DNA of 64,000 bases. Origin: Nitrosopumilales archaeon (GTDB lineage: Archaea > Thermoproteota > Nitrososphaeria > Nitrososphaerales > Nitrosopumilaceae). The DNA lies in contig JAEHKU010000003.1 in NCBI GenBank assembly GCA_016838825.1, forward strand, positions 1,707-65,706, written 5' to 3'. How positions within the stretch are numbered: position 1 is the first letter of the stretch; every line of letters begins with the position of its first letter. Shown here piece by piece: positions 32,019-40,610 of the stretch. A program made the translations under genes and the position numbers. Below the pieces are notes generated by a model that had not been told where the DNA came from, searched no databases, and worked only from the letters and a program-made list of their open reading frames with translations.

Positions 32019-32573
32019 ATGGTTGAATTCCTGACAAGTTACCCTAGAACTATTTCTTTCTTTGATGGATTAAAAGGAAAAGTGAGAATTAACAACAAAG
32101 GAGGATTAGAACAGCTTAGTTTGGTAGTCAAAAAGAATGTAGATGAATTATTAAAGATCTTTTCAAAGGAGGGTTTCACTAAAGTAAAATTTGAACATAA
32201 AGTACCGACTCAGATAGGAAATGGTCTCTCACTTAAACTAAAGAAACCATGGGAAATGCATGTAAGACTATATGATATGAAAAAAGGTTTGGTTGCAATT
32301 CAAGCAGAAGTTGAGGTATCGAGAGATTATTTGCAGCATCTCTTTTGTCAAAGAACTCCAGTCCTTTATGAAATGGAATCTCTCTTACAAAAACATAAGA
32401 TAGAATACAAAATTTGGAATGATAGAATAAACAAGTATATTCATTCTGTTTTTGACAGTTACAAAGTAAAATTAGCAACTCCTAACTTGCCAGTATTTGC
32501 ATGGAAACCCATGATATTCGTAATTGCTACGGTGAGTTCACTTTATCTGTGGAAATATTTAATCACAATTTAG
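32019..32573 (+). CDS. hypothetical tail-anchored membrane protein, 184 aa
   Basis: No domain recognised in the soluble part (about 1-155), which mixes strands and charged helices. The C-terminal 20 or so residues (PMIFVIATVSSLYLWKYLI) form a single membrane segment, so the protein is likely anchored by its tail with the bulk in the cytosol. It has its own box A and is followed by another unknown 34 bases later, perhaps co-transcribed. Confidence 0.7.
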   Translation: MVEFLTSYPRTISFFDGLKGKVRINNKGGLEQLSLVVKKNVDELLKIFSKEGFTKVKFEHKVPTQIGNGLSLKLKKPWEMHVRLYDMKKGLVAIQAEVEVSRDYLQHLFCQRTPVLYEMESLLQKHKIEYKIWNDRINKYIHSVFDSYKVKLATPNLPVFAWKPMIFVIATVSSLYLWKYLITI

Positions 32574-32607
32574 AATCTATTAATTACAATTCTCAATAAT
32601 TCTATCT

Positions 32608-33144
32608 GTGAGTCAATCTGCCCTAAACCTTGATCTCAAGTATTACGGAATTTCACCTTGGGAAATAGAAGTAATATATGGCCTTTTTAATGAAATGTTC
32701 CAAGTTAAAGAAACTGAATTAGAAGAAATTGATTCTGATTTTGTAAGTCTAATTGAATTATCAATCCCTCTTCAATTTAATGAAGAATTCTTTCAATGGT
32801 TTGGATATAAAAGATGGGACAAGGTCAAAGCATTCTTTAAAGAACTAAAAAGAAGGAGAGGTAAAGGCAAGGCAATTAAAATTGATCTCAATTTTGCTGG
32901 CGCACCAAACATAAAGTTCGTTGTGAACACAGATGAAAGATTATGGTTTAACAACGCAATAGAAAAAATTGATTTCATCTTAGAGCTTTTGCCATACCAT
33001 CTTGCCCCTGAAAAAATTCCACATAATACAAATGAAGTAATTTATGAATTTGATCCCCAAGTGGCAAGATGGCGTCTGCAAACTGCAATTTCTAATCACC
33101 AAAAATATGTAATCTCTAATGAAGGATGGAAGCCTGTCAGCTGA
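32608..33144 (+). CDS. conserved hypothetical protein, 178 aa
   Basis: Soluble, acidic and aromatic-rich protein with no family I recognise. Notable stretches are QWFGYKRWDKVKAFFKELKRRRG (basic helix), IKIDLNFAGAPNIKFVV and EVIYEFDPQVARWRLQTAI. The start is GTG at 32608 (MSQSALNLDLKYYG). It overlaps the convergent gene at 33137 by 8 bases. The strong aromatic and charged character suggests a conserved lineage-specific fold, perhaps binding nucleic acid, but this is not shown. Confidence 0.7.
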   Translation: MSQSALNLDLKYYGISPWEIEVIYGLFNEMFQVKETELEEIDSDFVSLIELSIPLQFNEEFFQWFGYKRWDKVKAFFKELKRRRGKGKAIKIDLNFAGAPNIKFVVNTDERLWFNNAIEKIDFILELLPYHLAPEKIPHNTNEVIYEFDPQVARWRLQTAISNHQKYVISNEGWKPVS

Positions 33145-33571
33145 CTTCTTTTTCTAGTGGTTTTAAAAGTGAATAAAGTTCCTTATACTTTGTTTCTAAA
33201 AATGCAAGTGACTCAGTTAGTTTTTTTGCTTTTCCATATTTGTATCGTAGAATCTCCCTGTGATGCCAAAAGTTTTTTCCTTCTTCAACAGAAAGAGTCG
33301 TAAAGTAATCTGGTCCCTTAAGATTATCAGGGATCTTTATAGAATATGGAAATAAAAATTCTGCCATAAACCATTCATCTCCATCCGGATAATCTGAACC
33401 AGTATCAATATCAAAGAAAAGATGTAGAATATTTGATTGCATGAGCCCATCACCATGAATTTTTGGGTGTTTTACATTAGACTTTTTAAAATCCAGTTTC
33501 ATTAGATTTGGTTCAAAGTATCCTTTGATTATGCATTTGCGAAATATCTTGTTTACTTCAATAATATTCAA
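33137..33571 (-). CDS. hypothetical protein, 144 aa
   Basis: Soluble protein with no recognised domain. Sequence features: HGDGLMQSNILHLFFDID, the acidic DYPDGDEWFMAEFLFPY and a helical Lys-rich C-terminus. Its 3' end overlaps the convergent 178-residue gene by 8 bases. It stands between that gene and the 2-oxoacid oxidoreductase, on the same strand as the latter but upstream gaps suggest a separate unit. Confidence 0.62.
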   Translation of the reverse strand: MNIIEVNKIFRKCIIKGYFEPNLMKLDFKKSNVKHPKIHGDGLMQSNILHLFFDIDTGSDYPDGDEWFMAEFLFPYSIKIPDNLKGPDYFTTLSVEEGKNFWHHREILRYKYGKAKKLTESLAFLETKYKELYSLLKPLEKEVS

Positions 33572-33633
33572 TGATAATGTATTCTAAACTTAAACTTGCT
33601 AATATTTCATATTATATTTGTAAAAAGAATGTT

Positions 33634-34599
33634 TTAGACTCGAAGTGTGTCCAAGATTTCCGAAATATTAGTAATTGATTTACCATCTTTTGCAATTGGT
33701 TGAGCAGCAGGCGAGTTCTCAACATAATTTGGGATATGATCCATAATTCTTGTGTGATAAGAACTAATGATTTCGTTTTGATAAAACACACCTATTGGAA
33801 TTTTATTATCCCACTCAATAGATTTTATCATAGCCTGAGTTACTTTCTCATTAAGCTCAACTTCTTCATTGTAGTGTACTATAGGATCATAACCAGTATC
33901 TTCTAGTTTGTATATTCGTGGTTTTGGTGTTCTTGTAGATTGATCCATTTGATCTATGCCTGCATACCAGTCCTTAGTATTGATATCATTGTAGGTTGGA
34001 CATGGTTGTAATACGTCAAGAAACGCTAGCCCATCATGCTTGACAGCTCTTTTGATTAAATCTTTAAGGTGTCTTACATCATAAGCATACCCTCGTGCAA
34101 CAAACGTAAATCCACTTGCAATTGCTAATGCTATTGGATTTACATCATAGTTAATGTTAGAAGTTGGTAAAGATTTTGTCTTCAGTCCTAGCTTTAGAGT
34201 GGGAGATGCTTGACCTTTCGTTAAACCATACACACCGTTATCGAAAATAATGTATGTCATGTTTACATCTCTTCGTCCAGCTGCCACAAAATGTCCAGCA
34301 CCTATCCCTAGACCGTCTCCATCTCCTCCAACAGCAATCACAGTTAAATCTGGATTGGCAATTTTTGCACCTTGAGCAAATGTCAAAACTCGTCCGTGTA
34401 GTGTATGAATCCCACTAACATTAATGAAATGAGATGTTTTTCCCGAACATCCTATGCCCGAAAATATTGCAGTTTTATGTCTTGGTATCTGCAGATCAGC
34501 TAGAGCCATTTGTATTGAATTCATAATTCCAAAGTCGCCACATCCTGGGCACCAATCATTGTGTACGTCAGTCTTAAAGTCAGATAACTTAAGCGCCAT
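33634..34599 (-). CDS. 2-oxoacid:ferredoxin oxidoreductase, beta subunit
   Basis: Thiamine-diphosphate-binding half of a CoA-acylating 2-oxoacid oxidoreductase that passes electrons to ferredoxin. The 321 residues include [18 protein letters not shown] and the ThDP/Mg motif [14 protein letters not shown] ... [10 protein letters not shown]. Only the cluster-binding Cys of the beta class (CPGC, later C in LQPCPTYND) are seen; no ferredoxin-like delta domain. It overlaps the alpha subunit by 11 bases. Pyruvate versus 2-oxoglutarate cannot be decided here. Confidence 0.95.
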   Translation of the reverse strand: MALKLSDFKTDVHNDWCPGCGDFGIMNSIQMALADLQIPRHKTAIFSGIGCSGKTSHFINVSGIHTLHGRVLTFAQGAKIANPDLTVIAVGGDGDGLGIGAGHFVAAGRRDVNMTYIIFDNGVYGLTKGQASPTLKLGLKTKSLPTSNINYDVNPIALAIASGFTFVARGYAYDVRHLKDLIKRAVKHDGLAFLDVLQPCPTYNDINTKDWYAGIDQMDQSTRTPKPRIYKLEDTGYDPIVHYNEEVELNEKVTQAMIKSIEWDNKIPIGVFYQNEIISSYHTRIMDHIPNYVENSPAAQPIAKDGKSITNISEILDTLRV

Positions 34600-36508
34600 A
34601 TGTCAAAACCTGCCTTTTTTCCGCTTTATTTTCGAGAATTTTTTTAAGAGAATCGTAGATTTCAGTACTAGTCATTGGTCTTCCCGTATATTTTAAGACA
34701 TAATAGTCGATTTTTCTGTCCAAGTATGTGTTCAGTAACATACCCAACTGACCAGTTTGATTTGCTTCAATATCAATAATGGTTTTAACGTCCTTCAACA
34801 TGGAGTTAATGTAATCTGTAGGAAATGGATGCAATAGTTTTAACTGTATGAAACCGACCTTATGACCTTCGTTTTTTAGCATATCAAGAGCATCCAGAAT
34901 AGGTCCTTTAGGAGAACCCCAACTCACTATACAGAAATCTGCTAGTCCAAAATTAGTTGCTTTGTCAGAATCAGGAACGGTTTTTAGAATTAATTCCAAC
35001 TTTGACGCACGTTTATCCATCATTTCTATTCTATTCACGGGATCTTCAGAAACATGTCCTTGCTCATCGCTCTCGTCTCCAGTATTCCAAAAGATTCCAT
35101 TTTCTAGACCTAGCTTTGATCTTGGTGAAACACCATCTTTGGTTAGTTCAAATCTTTTGTAGTCTTTTTTGTCAATCTTTTCTAGCAGCTTTCCCCTGTC
35201 AATAGTAATTTGATTGGGATCGAATTTCACACATGTAGCTACTGTGCTTCCGATAAATTTATCCATCATATGAATAACTGGCATTTGAAAAATATCTGCA
35301 AAATTGAAACATTTTGCTGTATCATAAAAACTCTCTTCTATATCTCCAGAAGCGTAAACAATTTTTTGAAACTCCCCGTGGCCAGCATGAATTGCAAACA
35401 TCAGATCATCTTGACCGTGTCTTGTAGGCAAACCAGTTGATGGTCCACTTCTTTGATAGAGTGTAATTACAACTGGTACTTCATTAATTCCTGCCCATCC
35501 AAGAGCTTCTGCCATAAGAGAAAAACCTGGACCTGATGTTGACGTTGAAGCTCTTGTTCCAGTAAGAGCTGCACCAATCATCATACCCATAGCAGAAATT
35601 TCATCTTCAGTCTGTACAACAATGGTAGAACCTGGCCTGTTATCTTTAACTTCAAAAATATCATTTGATTCTAAAAAGACACTTTCGTCAGAAGCAGGTG
35701 TTATTGGATAATACGATTGGAACCTACAGCCAGAAGCCATCTTACCAAGAGCAGTACCCTGATGACCCTGCACCAAGATGGTATTTGGTTCCTTGGAAAC
35801 TGTCGGAAGAGGATTGCCAAATTTGGCAAATTTAGCCGTAGCGTAATTATACGCATAGTTTGCAGCCTTTTTGTTTAATTCTGCAATTTTTGGTTTTTTT
35901 GCAAAGATGGATTCTATCGACTCTAAAAGAGTTTGAGGAAGCATCCCTAGTAATCCAAAGGATACAGAGACCGATAGAACGTTCATCATTCTAAACATGT
36001 TTTTCAGTTTTGGATTATTAGTTTCTTCAGCCAGTTTCGATAACAGTTCCTTGAATGATACAGAGTAAAGTTTGACTCCTTTATCTTTACATATATCAAG
36101 AACACTTTGAATGGTAAATTCCTTATTTTGTGAGGAAAGAAAATCGTGCAATCGATTTTTAAATTGTTCATCCAAGGTTGGGACTTCATTTGTTGAAACG
36201 GAAGCAAGGTCAGAGTCGTATATTATAGCACCATCTGTTATCACTTCATCAGCATGACGAAAGATCGTTTCGGCATCAAATGCTACCATCAAAGTTACCC
36301 CACTGATATTTGATCTAATCGTCTTATCAGAAATTCTTACAGCAAAATAACTATGTTCGCCTTTTATATTGGAATAATATTCTCTTTTCCCAAAGATTTG
36401 GTAACCCATACTAGCACAAGCACGAGAAAAAATGTTTGCAGCTGTTTCTACACCACTACCTTGTGGCCCACCAATCATCCACGTTATCTCATTTGATTTC
36501 ATGAACAA
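34589..36508 (-). CDS. 2-oxoacid:ferredoxin oxidoreductase, gamma-alpha fusion subunit
   Basis: Large subunit of 639 residues in which the gamma domain (about 1-195, [20 protein letters not shown] and [19 protein letters not shown]) is fused in front of the alpha domain (about 240-630, [33 protein letters not shown]). This domain order is usual for the two-subunit archaeal enzyme. Together with the beta subunit it links 2-oxoacid and acyl-CoA pools to reduced ferredoxin in central metabolism. Confidence 0.95.
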   Translation of the reverse strand: MFMKSNEITWMIGGPQGSGVETAANIFSRACASMGYQIFGKREYYSNIKGEHSYFAVRISDKTIRSNISGVTLMVAFDAETIFRHADEVITDGAIIYDSDLASVSTNEVPTLDEQFKNRLHDFLSSQNKEFTIQSVLDICKDKGVKLYSVSFKELLSKLAEETNNPKLKNMFRMMNVLSVSVSFGLLGMLPQTLLESIESIFAKKPKIAELNKKAANYAYNYATAKFAKFGNPLPTVSKEPNTILVQGHQGTALGKMASGCRFQSYYPITPASDESVFLESNDIFEVKDNRPGSTIVVQTEDEISAMGMMIGAALTGTRASTSTSGPGFSLMAEALGWAGINEVPVVITLYQRSGPSTGLPTRHGQDDLMFAIHAGHGEFQKIVYASGDIEESFYDTAKCFNFADIFQMPVIHMMDKFIGSTVATCVKFDPNQITIDRGKLLEKIDKKDYKRFELTKDGVSPRSKLGLENGIFWNTGDESDEQGHVSEDPVNRIEMMDKRASKLELILKTVPDSDKATNFGLADFCIVSWGSPKGPILDALDMLKNEGHKVGFIQLKLLHPFPTDYINSMLKDVKTIIDIEANQTGQLGMLLNTYLDRKIDYYVLKYTGRPMTSTEIYDSLKKILENKAEKRQVLTYGA

Positions 36509-36555
36509 ATTGATTCAATGATTAAATATTAACAATGCGATGATAACAAAAGATC

Positions 36556-36690
36556 CTAACCGCCAGTGGCAGCATCACCAATTGCGCACTCACACTTGTC
36601 TCTTTCACCGCAATAGGGGCATACACACACACACTTCTCTAATGAATTTCCACATAGCACACAAATGGCGAATTCATCTTCATCTTCCAA
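36556..36690 (-). CDS. 44-aa double zinc-ribbon-like Cys-rich protein
   Basis: Very small protein with eight cysteines in the pattern CxxC...CxCxCxxC...CxC: C10/C13, C20/C22/C24/C27, C33/C35. It starts with TTG in MEDEDEFAICVLCGNS and ends at TAG after AATGG. The spacing fits one or two zinc sites, like small zinc ribbons associated with RNA polymerase or ribosomes. It lies just upstream of the 2-oxoacid oxidoreductase on the same strand (48 bases between) and could share its transcript. No specific family is recognised. Confidence 0.65.
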   Translation of the reverse strand: MEDEDEFAICVLCGNSLEKCVCVCPYCGERDKCECAIGDAATGG

Positions 36691-36740
36691 GTTAAAGCTA
36701 TTACATTATTTTGTTATAAATGCTTTAAATTATTGTAACA

Positions 36741-36748
36741 ATTTAAAG
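36741..36748 (+). promoter_or_regulatory. box A upstream of the hydroxyacid dehydrogenase
   Basis: ATTTAAAG, 20-27 bases before the ATG at 36768. Confidence 0.5.
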
Positions 36749-36767
36749 AATCATTTCACTGATTACT

Positions 36768-37730
36768 ATGAAATTCAAAGTTTTACTAACTAGGAAACTA
36801 CATGATTTTGCAATTAACGAATTAAGAAAACGATGTCAAGTCCATATCCACATGGGCAAAATTCCTATGCCAAAAAAAAAATTGATTGCAAAAATAAAAG
36901 GCAAAGATGGTTTAATCTGTTTTCCATATGACATTATAGATTCTGAAGTAATTGATGCTGCCAGAAATCTCAAGGCTATCAGCACCTTTAGTGTAGGTTA
37001 TGATCAAATAGACGTTAAGTATGCCAGAAAAAAAGGAATTATTGTAAGCTATACTCCTGAAGTTTTGACAAAAACCACAGCAGATCTTACTTTTGCACTA
37101 ATTCTTGCGTTAGTTCGAAGGATAGTAGATGGCGATAGAATAGTACGCCAGAACAATTGGAAGGTAATTTTTGGAGCATATGACTTTCTTTCTACTGACC
37201 TCAATAAGAAAACTCTTGGAATTTTGGGCATGGGAAGGATTGGAAAAGAAGTTGTCAAGAGAGGTCTAGCGTTTGATATGAAAATATTGTATCACAATAG
37301 AAAAAAATTACCAAAAAAAGAAGAAAAAGTATTGAACGTGAAATATGAAACTCTTAATAATTTATTTGGTAAAAGTGACATCCTTAGCATTCATGTACCA
37401 TATTCAAAAGAAACACATGGACTTGTCAATACTAGATTGATAAAAAAAATGAAAAAGACTGCATACATAATAAACACAGCTCGTGGTATGATTATTAATG
37501 AAAAAGATCTTGTGTTAGCTCTCAAAAGAAAAATTATTGCAGGTGCTGCACTAGATGTTTATAGTCATGAACCTATTGGAAAAACTCATCCTCTCACAAA
37601 GATGTCAAATGTTGTATTAAGTCCACATATTGGAAGCTCTACGACTGAAACGAGAAATGAAATGGCCAAACTTACGATAAAAAATTTGATTCTATCCCTC
37701 AATGGTAAAAATCCAATTTACAGAGTATAG
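36768..37730 (+). CDS. D-isomer-specific 2-hydroxyacid dehydrogenase (glyoxylate reductase-like)
   Basis: NAD(P)-dependent reductase of 2-oxoacids such as glyoxylate or hydroxypyruvate. The 320 residues show the dinucleotide motif GMGRIG at 154-159 and catalytic Arg239 (NTARG), Glu268 (DVYSHEP) and His287 (SPHIGS). The substrate-binding N-terminal domain carries FSVGYDQIDVKYA. It lacks the C-terminal ACT region of serine-pathway PGDH. An Asp or Ala after the NAD fold is not clear enough to tell NADH from NADPH. Monocistronic. Confidence 0.93.
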   Translation: MKFKVLLTRKLHDFAINELRKRCQVHIHMGKIPMPKKKLIAKIKGKDGLICFPYDIIDSEVIDAARNLKAISTFSVGYDQIDVKYARKKGIIVSYTPEVLTKTTADLTFALILALVRRIVDGDRIVRQNNWKVIFGAYDFLSTDLNKKTLGILGMGRIGKEVVKRGLAFDMKILYHNRKKLPKKEEKVLNVKYETLNNLFGKSDILSIHVPYSKETHGLVNTRLIKKMKKTAYIINTARGMIINEKDLVLALKRKIIAGAALDVYSHEPIGKTHPLTKMSNVVLSPHIGSSTTETRNEMAKLTIKNLILSLNGKNPIYRV

Positions 37731-37731
37731 T

Positions 37732-38130
37732 TTAGTTTTTGTTGAAAACAAGAGTTTCTGTGGAACCGTATTTTTTGAAAAGATCATCATAAAGTTTTTT
37801 TCGTTCATGTTTTAGATTCATTTTCTCATCATACATTTTAGTAAATGCTGCAGACAGTGTTCTTTCTCCTTCTTTATTGTAGAATCTTACTCTGTAACTA
37901 GTCCTTTCAGGCTTTTTCTCCTGTTCAAACTGCGCTTTTACTATGGTTTCAGAGTCCACATGCATGTGACACGGACCATCGTTATCTCCAATAGTAATCC
38001 ACTTATCTTTCTGTCTAATGCCAAGTGAGTTACTTCTCATTTCAATAATTGAGCCTCCACTTCTAACTACAAACAAAATATCATCAATTTTCAACAGATC
38101 TGATAATATTTCTTTTAGCATATTTGACAA
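37732..38130 (-). CDS. conserved hypothetical protein (possible ChuX/HutX-like fold), 132 aa
   Basis: Soluble protein of 132 residues. A stretch CHMHVDSETIVKAQF followed by YRVRFYNKEGERTLSAAFTKM resembles the strands of heme-utilisation ChuX/HutX proteins, but no other heme genes are near and the match is only impressionistic. Residues 100-132 form a Lys-rich helix. It ends 2 bases from the convergent hydroxyacid dehydrogenase stop. Function not assigned. Confidence 0.65.
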   Translation of the reverse strand: MSNMLKEILSDLLKIDDILFVVRSGGSIIEMRSNSLGIRQKDKWITIGDNDGPCHMHVDSETIVKAQFEQEKKPERTSYRVRFYNKEGERTLSAAFTKMYDEKMNLKHERKKLYDDLFKKYGSTETLVFNKN

Positions 38131-38168
38131 GTCATTTTATAATAAATAAACTATGAAAAATGTTTTGA

Positions 38169-38429
38169 CTAAAGATTAATGAGATCATCAGCGTCCATTC
38201 TAATACAATCAGTTCCAACTGGCTTCAATCCAGAGAAATTTACTACTCCTTTCGGAACTTTGCCTTGTTTTTGCAGTAAATGTAATTTTTCATTAAAGAT
38301 ATTCTTGTGTTTTAAACATGAGACTCCTATCATGTATTCCTGTTTGTCCACTGTGATAGAGATTACTAATTCAGGAGGATTGACACAATCTTTTCCCTTT
38401 TCTCTTATTGAACATCTATCTGGAAGCAA
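38169..38429 (-). CDS. hypothetical protein, 86 aa
   Basis: Small protein with three Cys (PDRCSIREKGKDCVNPPE and SCLKHKN) that could form a metal site with His, followed by a helical Leu/Lys-rich part and an acidic C-terminus (RMDADDLINL). It is on the same strand as the 132-residue gene (39-base gap) and the FAD oxidoreductase upstream (27-base gap), suggesting co-transcription. No family recognised. Confidence 0.62.
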   Translation of the reverse strand: MLPDRCSIREKGKDCVNPPELVISITVDKQEYMIGVSCLKHKNIFNEKLHLLQKQGKVPKGVVNFSGLKPVGTDCIRMDADDLINL

Positions 38430-38456
38430 CTAGATTCATTTTACTAGTTTGTGATA

Positions 38457-39779
38457 TTAAGTTTGGTCTATTACTTTTTCAAAATTCCATATAGATGGTT
38501 TTGTTTTTACAGGATAATCTAGCAATCCTTTTTCTTGTAATTTTTTCACAACAAACGCTGAATACGCTGGAACTCCTGTAGCCCCAGGAGAATTATAGTT
38601 TAAAACATGATATGAGTTTGGGCCTTCCAGCTCCATAACGTCTGGTAAAAAGTCACCTTGAGGCGTGATGATAGGAGTTCTTATGCCTGCAGTTCCACGT
38701 TTTGAAAAATAGCTAGAACGTATACTAGGTATGAACTTCTTTACTCGTTCAATCATAACTGTTTTTGAAATCGAACTTAACCATTCTTTAGATATTAGAG
38801 ATAGAAAATCGGGTTTCATAAACAATTTTTTTGCATTTCCTGTAGCTATCTCAGATATTTTTGCTATTGAAGTAGCTAGATCACCTAAATATCCTGAATA
38901 AGTTTCTGGGCTTAGAACTGGGATGGCATTCGGACCTATTTCGGTTTCTCCATTTGACCTTTTAATCCAATGTGGATCAAGAAAGGGATATCCCTGAAAT
39001 TTCGCGACGGAATAAACATTTGTCTTAACTAAATCACCATATTTACCATCAGCAATCCAATATTCCCCTCGGAAATTAAGATCTGAATATTCTTCAACAA
39101 GTCCAAATTTTTTTGCGATTGGAAGTGAGTTTCCGCCTGCACAATTAATTATTAGTTTTGATGTGATGTTCGTGTTATCATCAAAATTTACTATTGTATC
39201 ATTAGTAGTTATTTTGACAGAATTAACCTTGTGATAAAGCAAAAAAATTGTTCCATTCTTTTCTGATTCTTTTTTAATTTCATGAGTAAAGACGCCATAG
39301 TCTGTAGATGTATCTCGCTTGGAATTCAATGCTGAATAGCAACGTACATTTGGTTCTTTTTTTAATACTTCATTTCCAACTAGAAGCTCAAGATCTTCTT
39401 GAGGAATCTCATTTTGAACTCCCCATTTCATGTATTTTTCTAAGGTTTTGTGTTGTCCTTCATCTAGGGCAACCATAAGTTTTCCAACATTTTTCCATGG
39501 TAGATTTCTTTCTTTTGCAAGTTCTTTCCACATTCTGTAAGATATAATAGATGCTTTTGCTAGAATTTTCTTTTTTTGTGGATCCAAATAAAAAGGAGAG
39601 TGTATCACAGCTGTATTTCTGCTACTTGCATGCATTGCAACGTCGGACTCTTTTTCAATCACGCAAGTTTTGATGTCATAAAGATTTGAAATCCAATATG
39701 AAATTGTGGTGCCAAGTATTCCACCGCCAATTATTGCAACATCATATTTTGTCACTATGAAATGTTCTGTTATAGACAA
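38457..39779 (-). CDS. FAD-dependent oxidoreductase (L-2-hydroxyglutarate oxidase LhgO-like)
   Basis: DAO-superfamily flavoenzyme of 440 residues. The FAD-binding motif GGGILG is at 18-23, followed by CVIEKESDVAMHASSRNTAVIHSPFYLDP, which resembles LhgO (ASGRNSGVIHAGIYY-like). The C-terminal block NYNSPGATGVPAYSA is the family's Gly-rich end. It may oxidise L-2-hydroxyglutarate or a related 2-hydroxyacid and pass electrons to quinone. It lies near a 2-oxoacid oxidoreductase and a hydroxyacid dehydrogenase, but on separate transcripts. Confidence 0.85.
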   Translation of the reverse strand: MSITEHFIVTKYDVAIIGGGILGTTISYWISNLYDIKTCVIEKESDVAMHASSRNTAVIHSPFYLDPQKKKILAKASIISYRMWKELAKERNLPWKNVGKLMVALDEGQHKTLEKYMKWGVQNEIPQEDLELLVGNEVLKKEPNVRCYSALNSKRDTSTDYGVFTHEIKKESEKNGTIFLLYHKVNSVKITTNDTIVNFDDNTNITSKLIINCAGGNSLPIAKKFGLVEEYSDLNFRGEYWIADGKYGDLVKTNVYSVAKFQGYPFLDPHWIKRSNGETEIGPNAIPVLSPETYSGYLGDLATSIAKISEIATGNAKKLFMKPDFLSLISKEWLSSISKTVMIERVKKFIPSIRSSYFSKRGTAGIRTPIITPQGDFLPDVMELEGPNSYHVLNYNSPGATGVPAYSAFVVKKLQEKGLLDYPVKTKPSIWNFEKVIDQT

Positions 39780-39798
39780 TTAATTGATTATGTAAATG

Positions 39799-39813
39799 GC
39801 GCCGGGAGAGAGA
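39799..39813 (+). repeat. 15-bp partial copy of the tRNA-Ser 3' end (putative distal att site)
   Basis: GCGCCGGGAGAGAGA, identical to 40425-40439, which covers the acceptor 3' strand and part of the T arm of tRNA-Ser. The two copies are in the same orientation, 626 bases apart, and the copy lies on the 3' side of the tRNA, which is the geometry left by site-specific integration into a tRNA gene. Confidence 0.65.
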
Positions 39814-39865
39814 GTAGCTAAATTAGTTTAAAACACTCTCACCAATTTCACGCCTAAAACATTCG

Positions 39866-40357
39866 TTAACAGTTAGTCACGCAGACTATGCCAATATCCA
39901 ATGAAGATTGCGGTTTTGTTGGCGATATCCTAATTTTATACTGTGCATTTTCATCGAAAGGAACATCAAATTGCGTTGTCCGGCTAACTGGTTTGTTTGG
40001 GTATAGAGAATCACCAAACAAGTCCTCATTTGAAAATTTTCCAAATACCGCTTCGTGTTTTTCATCATTCTCATCTATAAAATAAAACTGTCCTCCAACC
40101 ATTCTAGTAGTTTCAGTACCCACGTTTTCAGCAATTATTCTGATTTGAAAGAAAGTATGTTCTGGTCTAGTATCTTTATTTCCATTATGCTCACCTATAT
40201 GCTCTATGATGTATTGAACTGGGCCTACCTGAATGGGTTCCCCACCCTTTGCATAGACAAGAACTGGTTCATAAATAATAGTAAGATACCAAGAAATACT
40301 AATTGAGATTACAACTATTGACACCAGTATTATTACACCACCAGAAACCATTATCAA
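39866..40357 (-). CDS. membrane-anchored secreted protein (DUF4352-like beta fold), 163 aa
   Basis: N-terminal hydrophobic segment (about 5-27, GGVIILVSIVVISISISWYL) followed by an extracytoplasmic beta-sandwich-like domain with FFQIRIIAENVGTETTRMVGGQFYFIDEND, resembling DUF4352/telomeric-repeat-factor-like domains of surface proteins. Two cysteines near the end (IVCVTNC) may form a disulfide. It is the only gene between the two 15-base repeats at the tRNA-Ser. No integrase motif. Start alternatives: the Met at residue 3. Confidence 0.75.
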   Translation of the reverse strand: MIMVSGGVIILVSIVVISISISWYLTIIYEPVLVYAKGGEPIQVGPVQYIIEHIGEHNGNKDTRPEHTFFQIRIIAENVGTETTRMVGGQFYFIDENDEKHEAVFGKFSNEDLFGDSLYPNKPVSRTTQFDVPFDENAQYKIRISPTKPQSSLDIGIVCVTNC

Positions 40358-40424
40358 TAAAAAAATCTGAAACGTCCTTTAAAATTCTTTGATTAACAAT
40401 TCGTATCAAATGCAAATGAAAAAT

Positions 40425-40439
40425 GCGCCGGGAGAGAGA
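40425..40439 (+). repeat. tRNA-Ser proximal copy of the 15-bp direct repeat
   Basis: Proximal copy of GCGCCGGGAGAGAGA, lying within the 3' end of tRNA-Ser (acceptor and T-arm strand). It pairs with the copy at 39799-39813. Confidence 0.65.
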
Positions 40440-40523
40440 TTTGAACTCTCGTACCCTTGCGAGTACGCGCTTTATGGTAAACAATTTCCAGGCGCGCGCC
40501 CTACCAGGCTAGGCGACCCCGGC
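40426..40523 (-). tRNA. tRNA-Ser (anticodon GGA) with a 14-nt intron
   Basis: Read on the minus strand. Acceptor GCCGGGG pairs with TCCCGGC; D arm GCCT/GGGC; anticodon stem CGCGC/GCGCG; variable arm TACTC/GGGTA closed by a GCAA loop, a class II (Ser) arm; T arm GAGAG/CTCTC. Between the anticodon-stem halves lie 21 nucleotides; a normal 7-base loop leaves a 14-base intron (40472-40485) between positions 37 and 38, giving anticodon GGA. The mature length is 84. CCA is not encoded. Confidence 0.9.
40472..40485 (-). other. tRNA-Ser intron (14 nt, position 37/38)
   Basis: ATTGTTTACCATAA on the minus strand. The intron CCA can pair with TGG of the anticodon loop, and AAA with TTT, forming a small helix consistent with the bulge-helix-bulge type recognised by archaeal splicing endonuclease. 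The exact cut points are inferred from the need for a 7-base loop. Confidence 0.75.
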
Positions 40524-40556
40524 ATAGTTTGATAGACTAGATACCCAATTTCCGGG

Positions 40557-40565
40557 TATTTAATA
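40557..40565 (-). promoter_or_regulatory. box A of tRNA-Ser
   Basis: TATTAAATA on the minus strand, about 34-42 bases upstream of the mature 5' end. It overlaps a perfect 6-bp inverted repeat, ATACCC/GGGTAT at 40541-40546 and 40554-40559. Confidence 0.4.
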
Positions 40566-40610
40566 CGTTATTTAGAAAGTTGATCGTTTTTGTAATCCAC
40601 TTGTAACTAA

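Noticed and set aside
39799-39840. A second tRNA-Ser gene next to the true one
   Set aside because: Only the 15-bp 3' part matches; no acceptor 5' strand, D arm or anticodon arm can be folded here.
40541-40559. Inverted repeat ATACCC-N7-GGGTAT as a factor-independent terminator or operator
   Set aside because: Only 6 bp, not followed by a T run in either direction, and it overlaps the tRNA-Ser box A; chance cannot be excluded.
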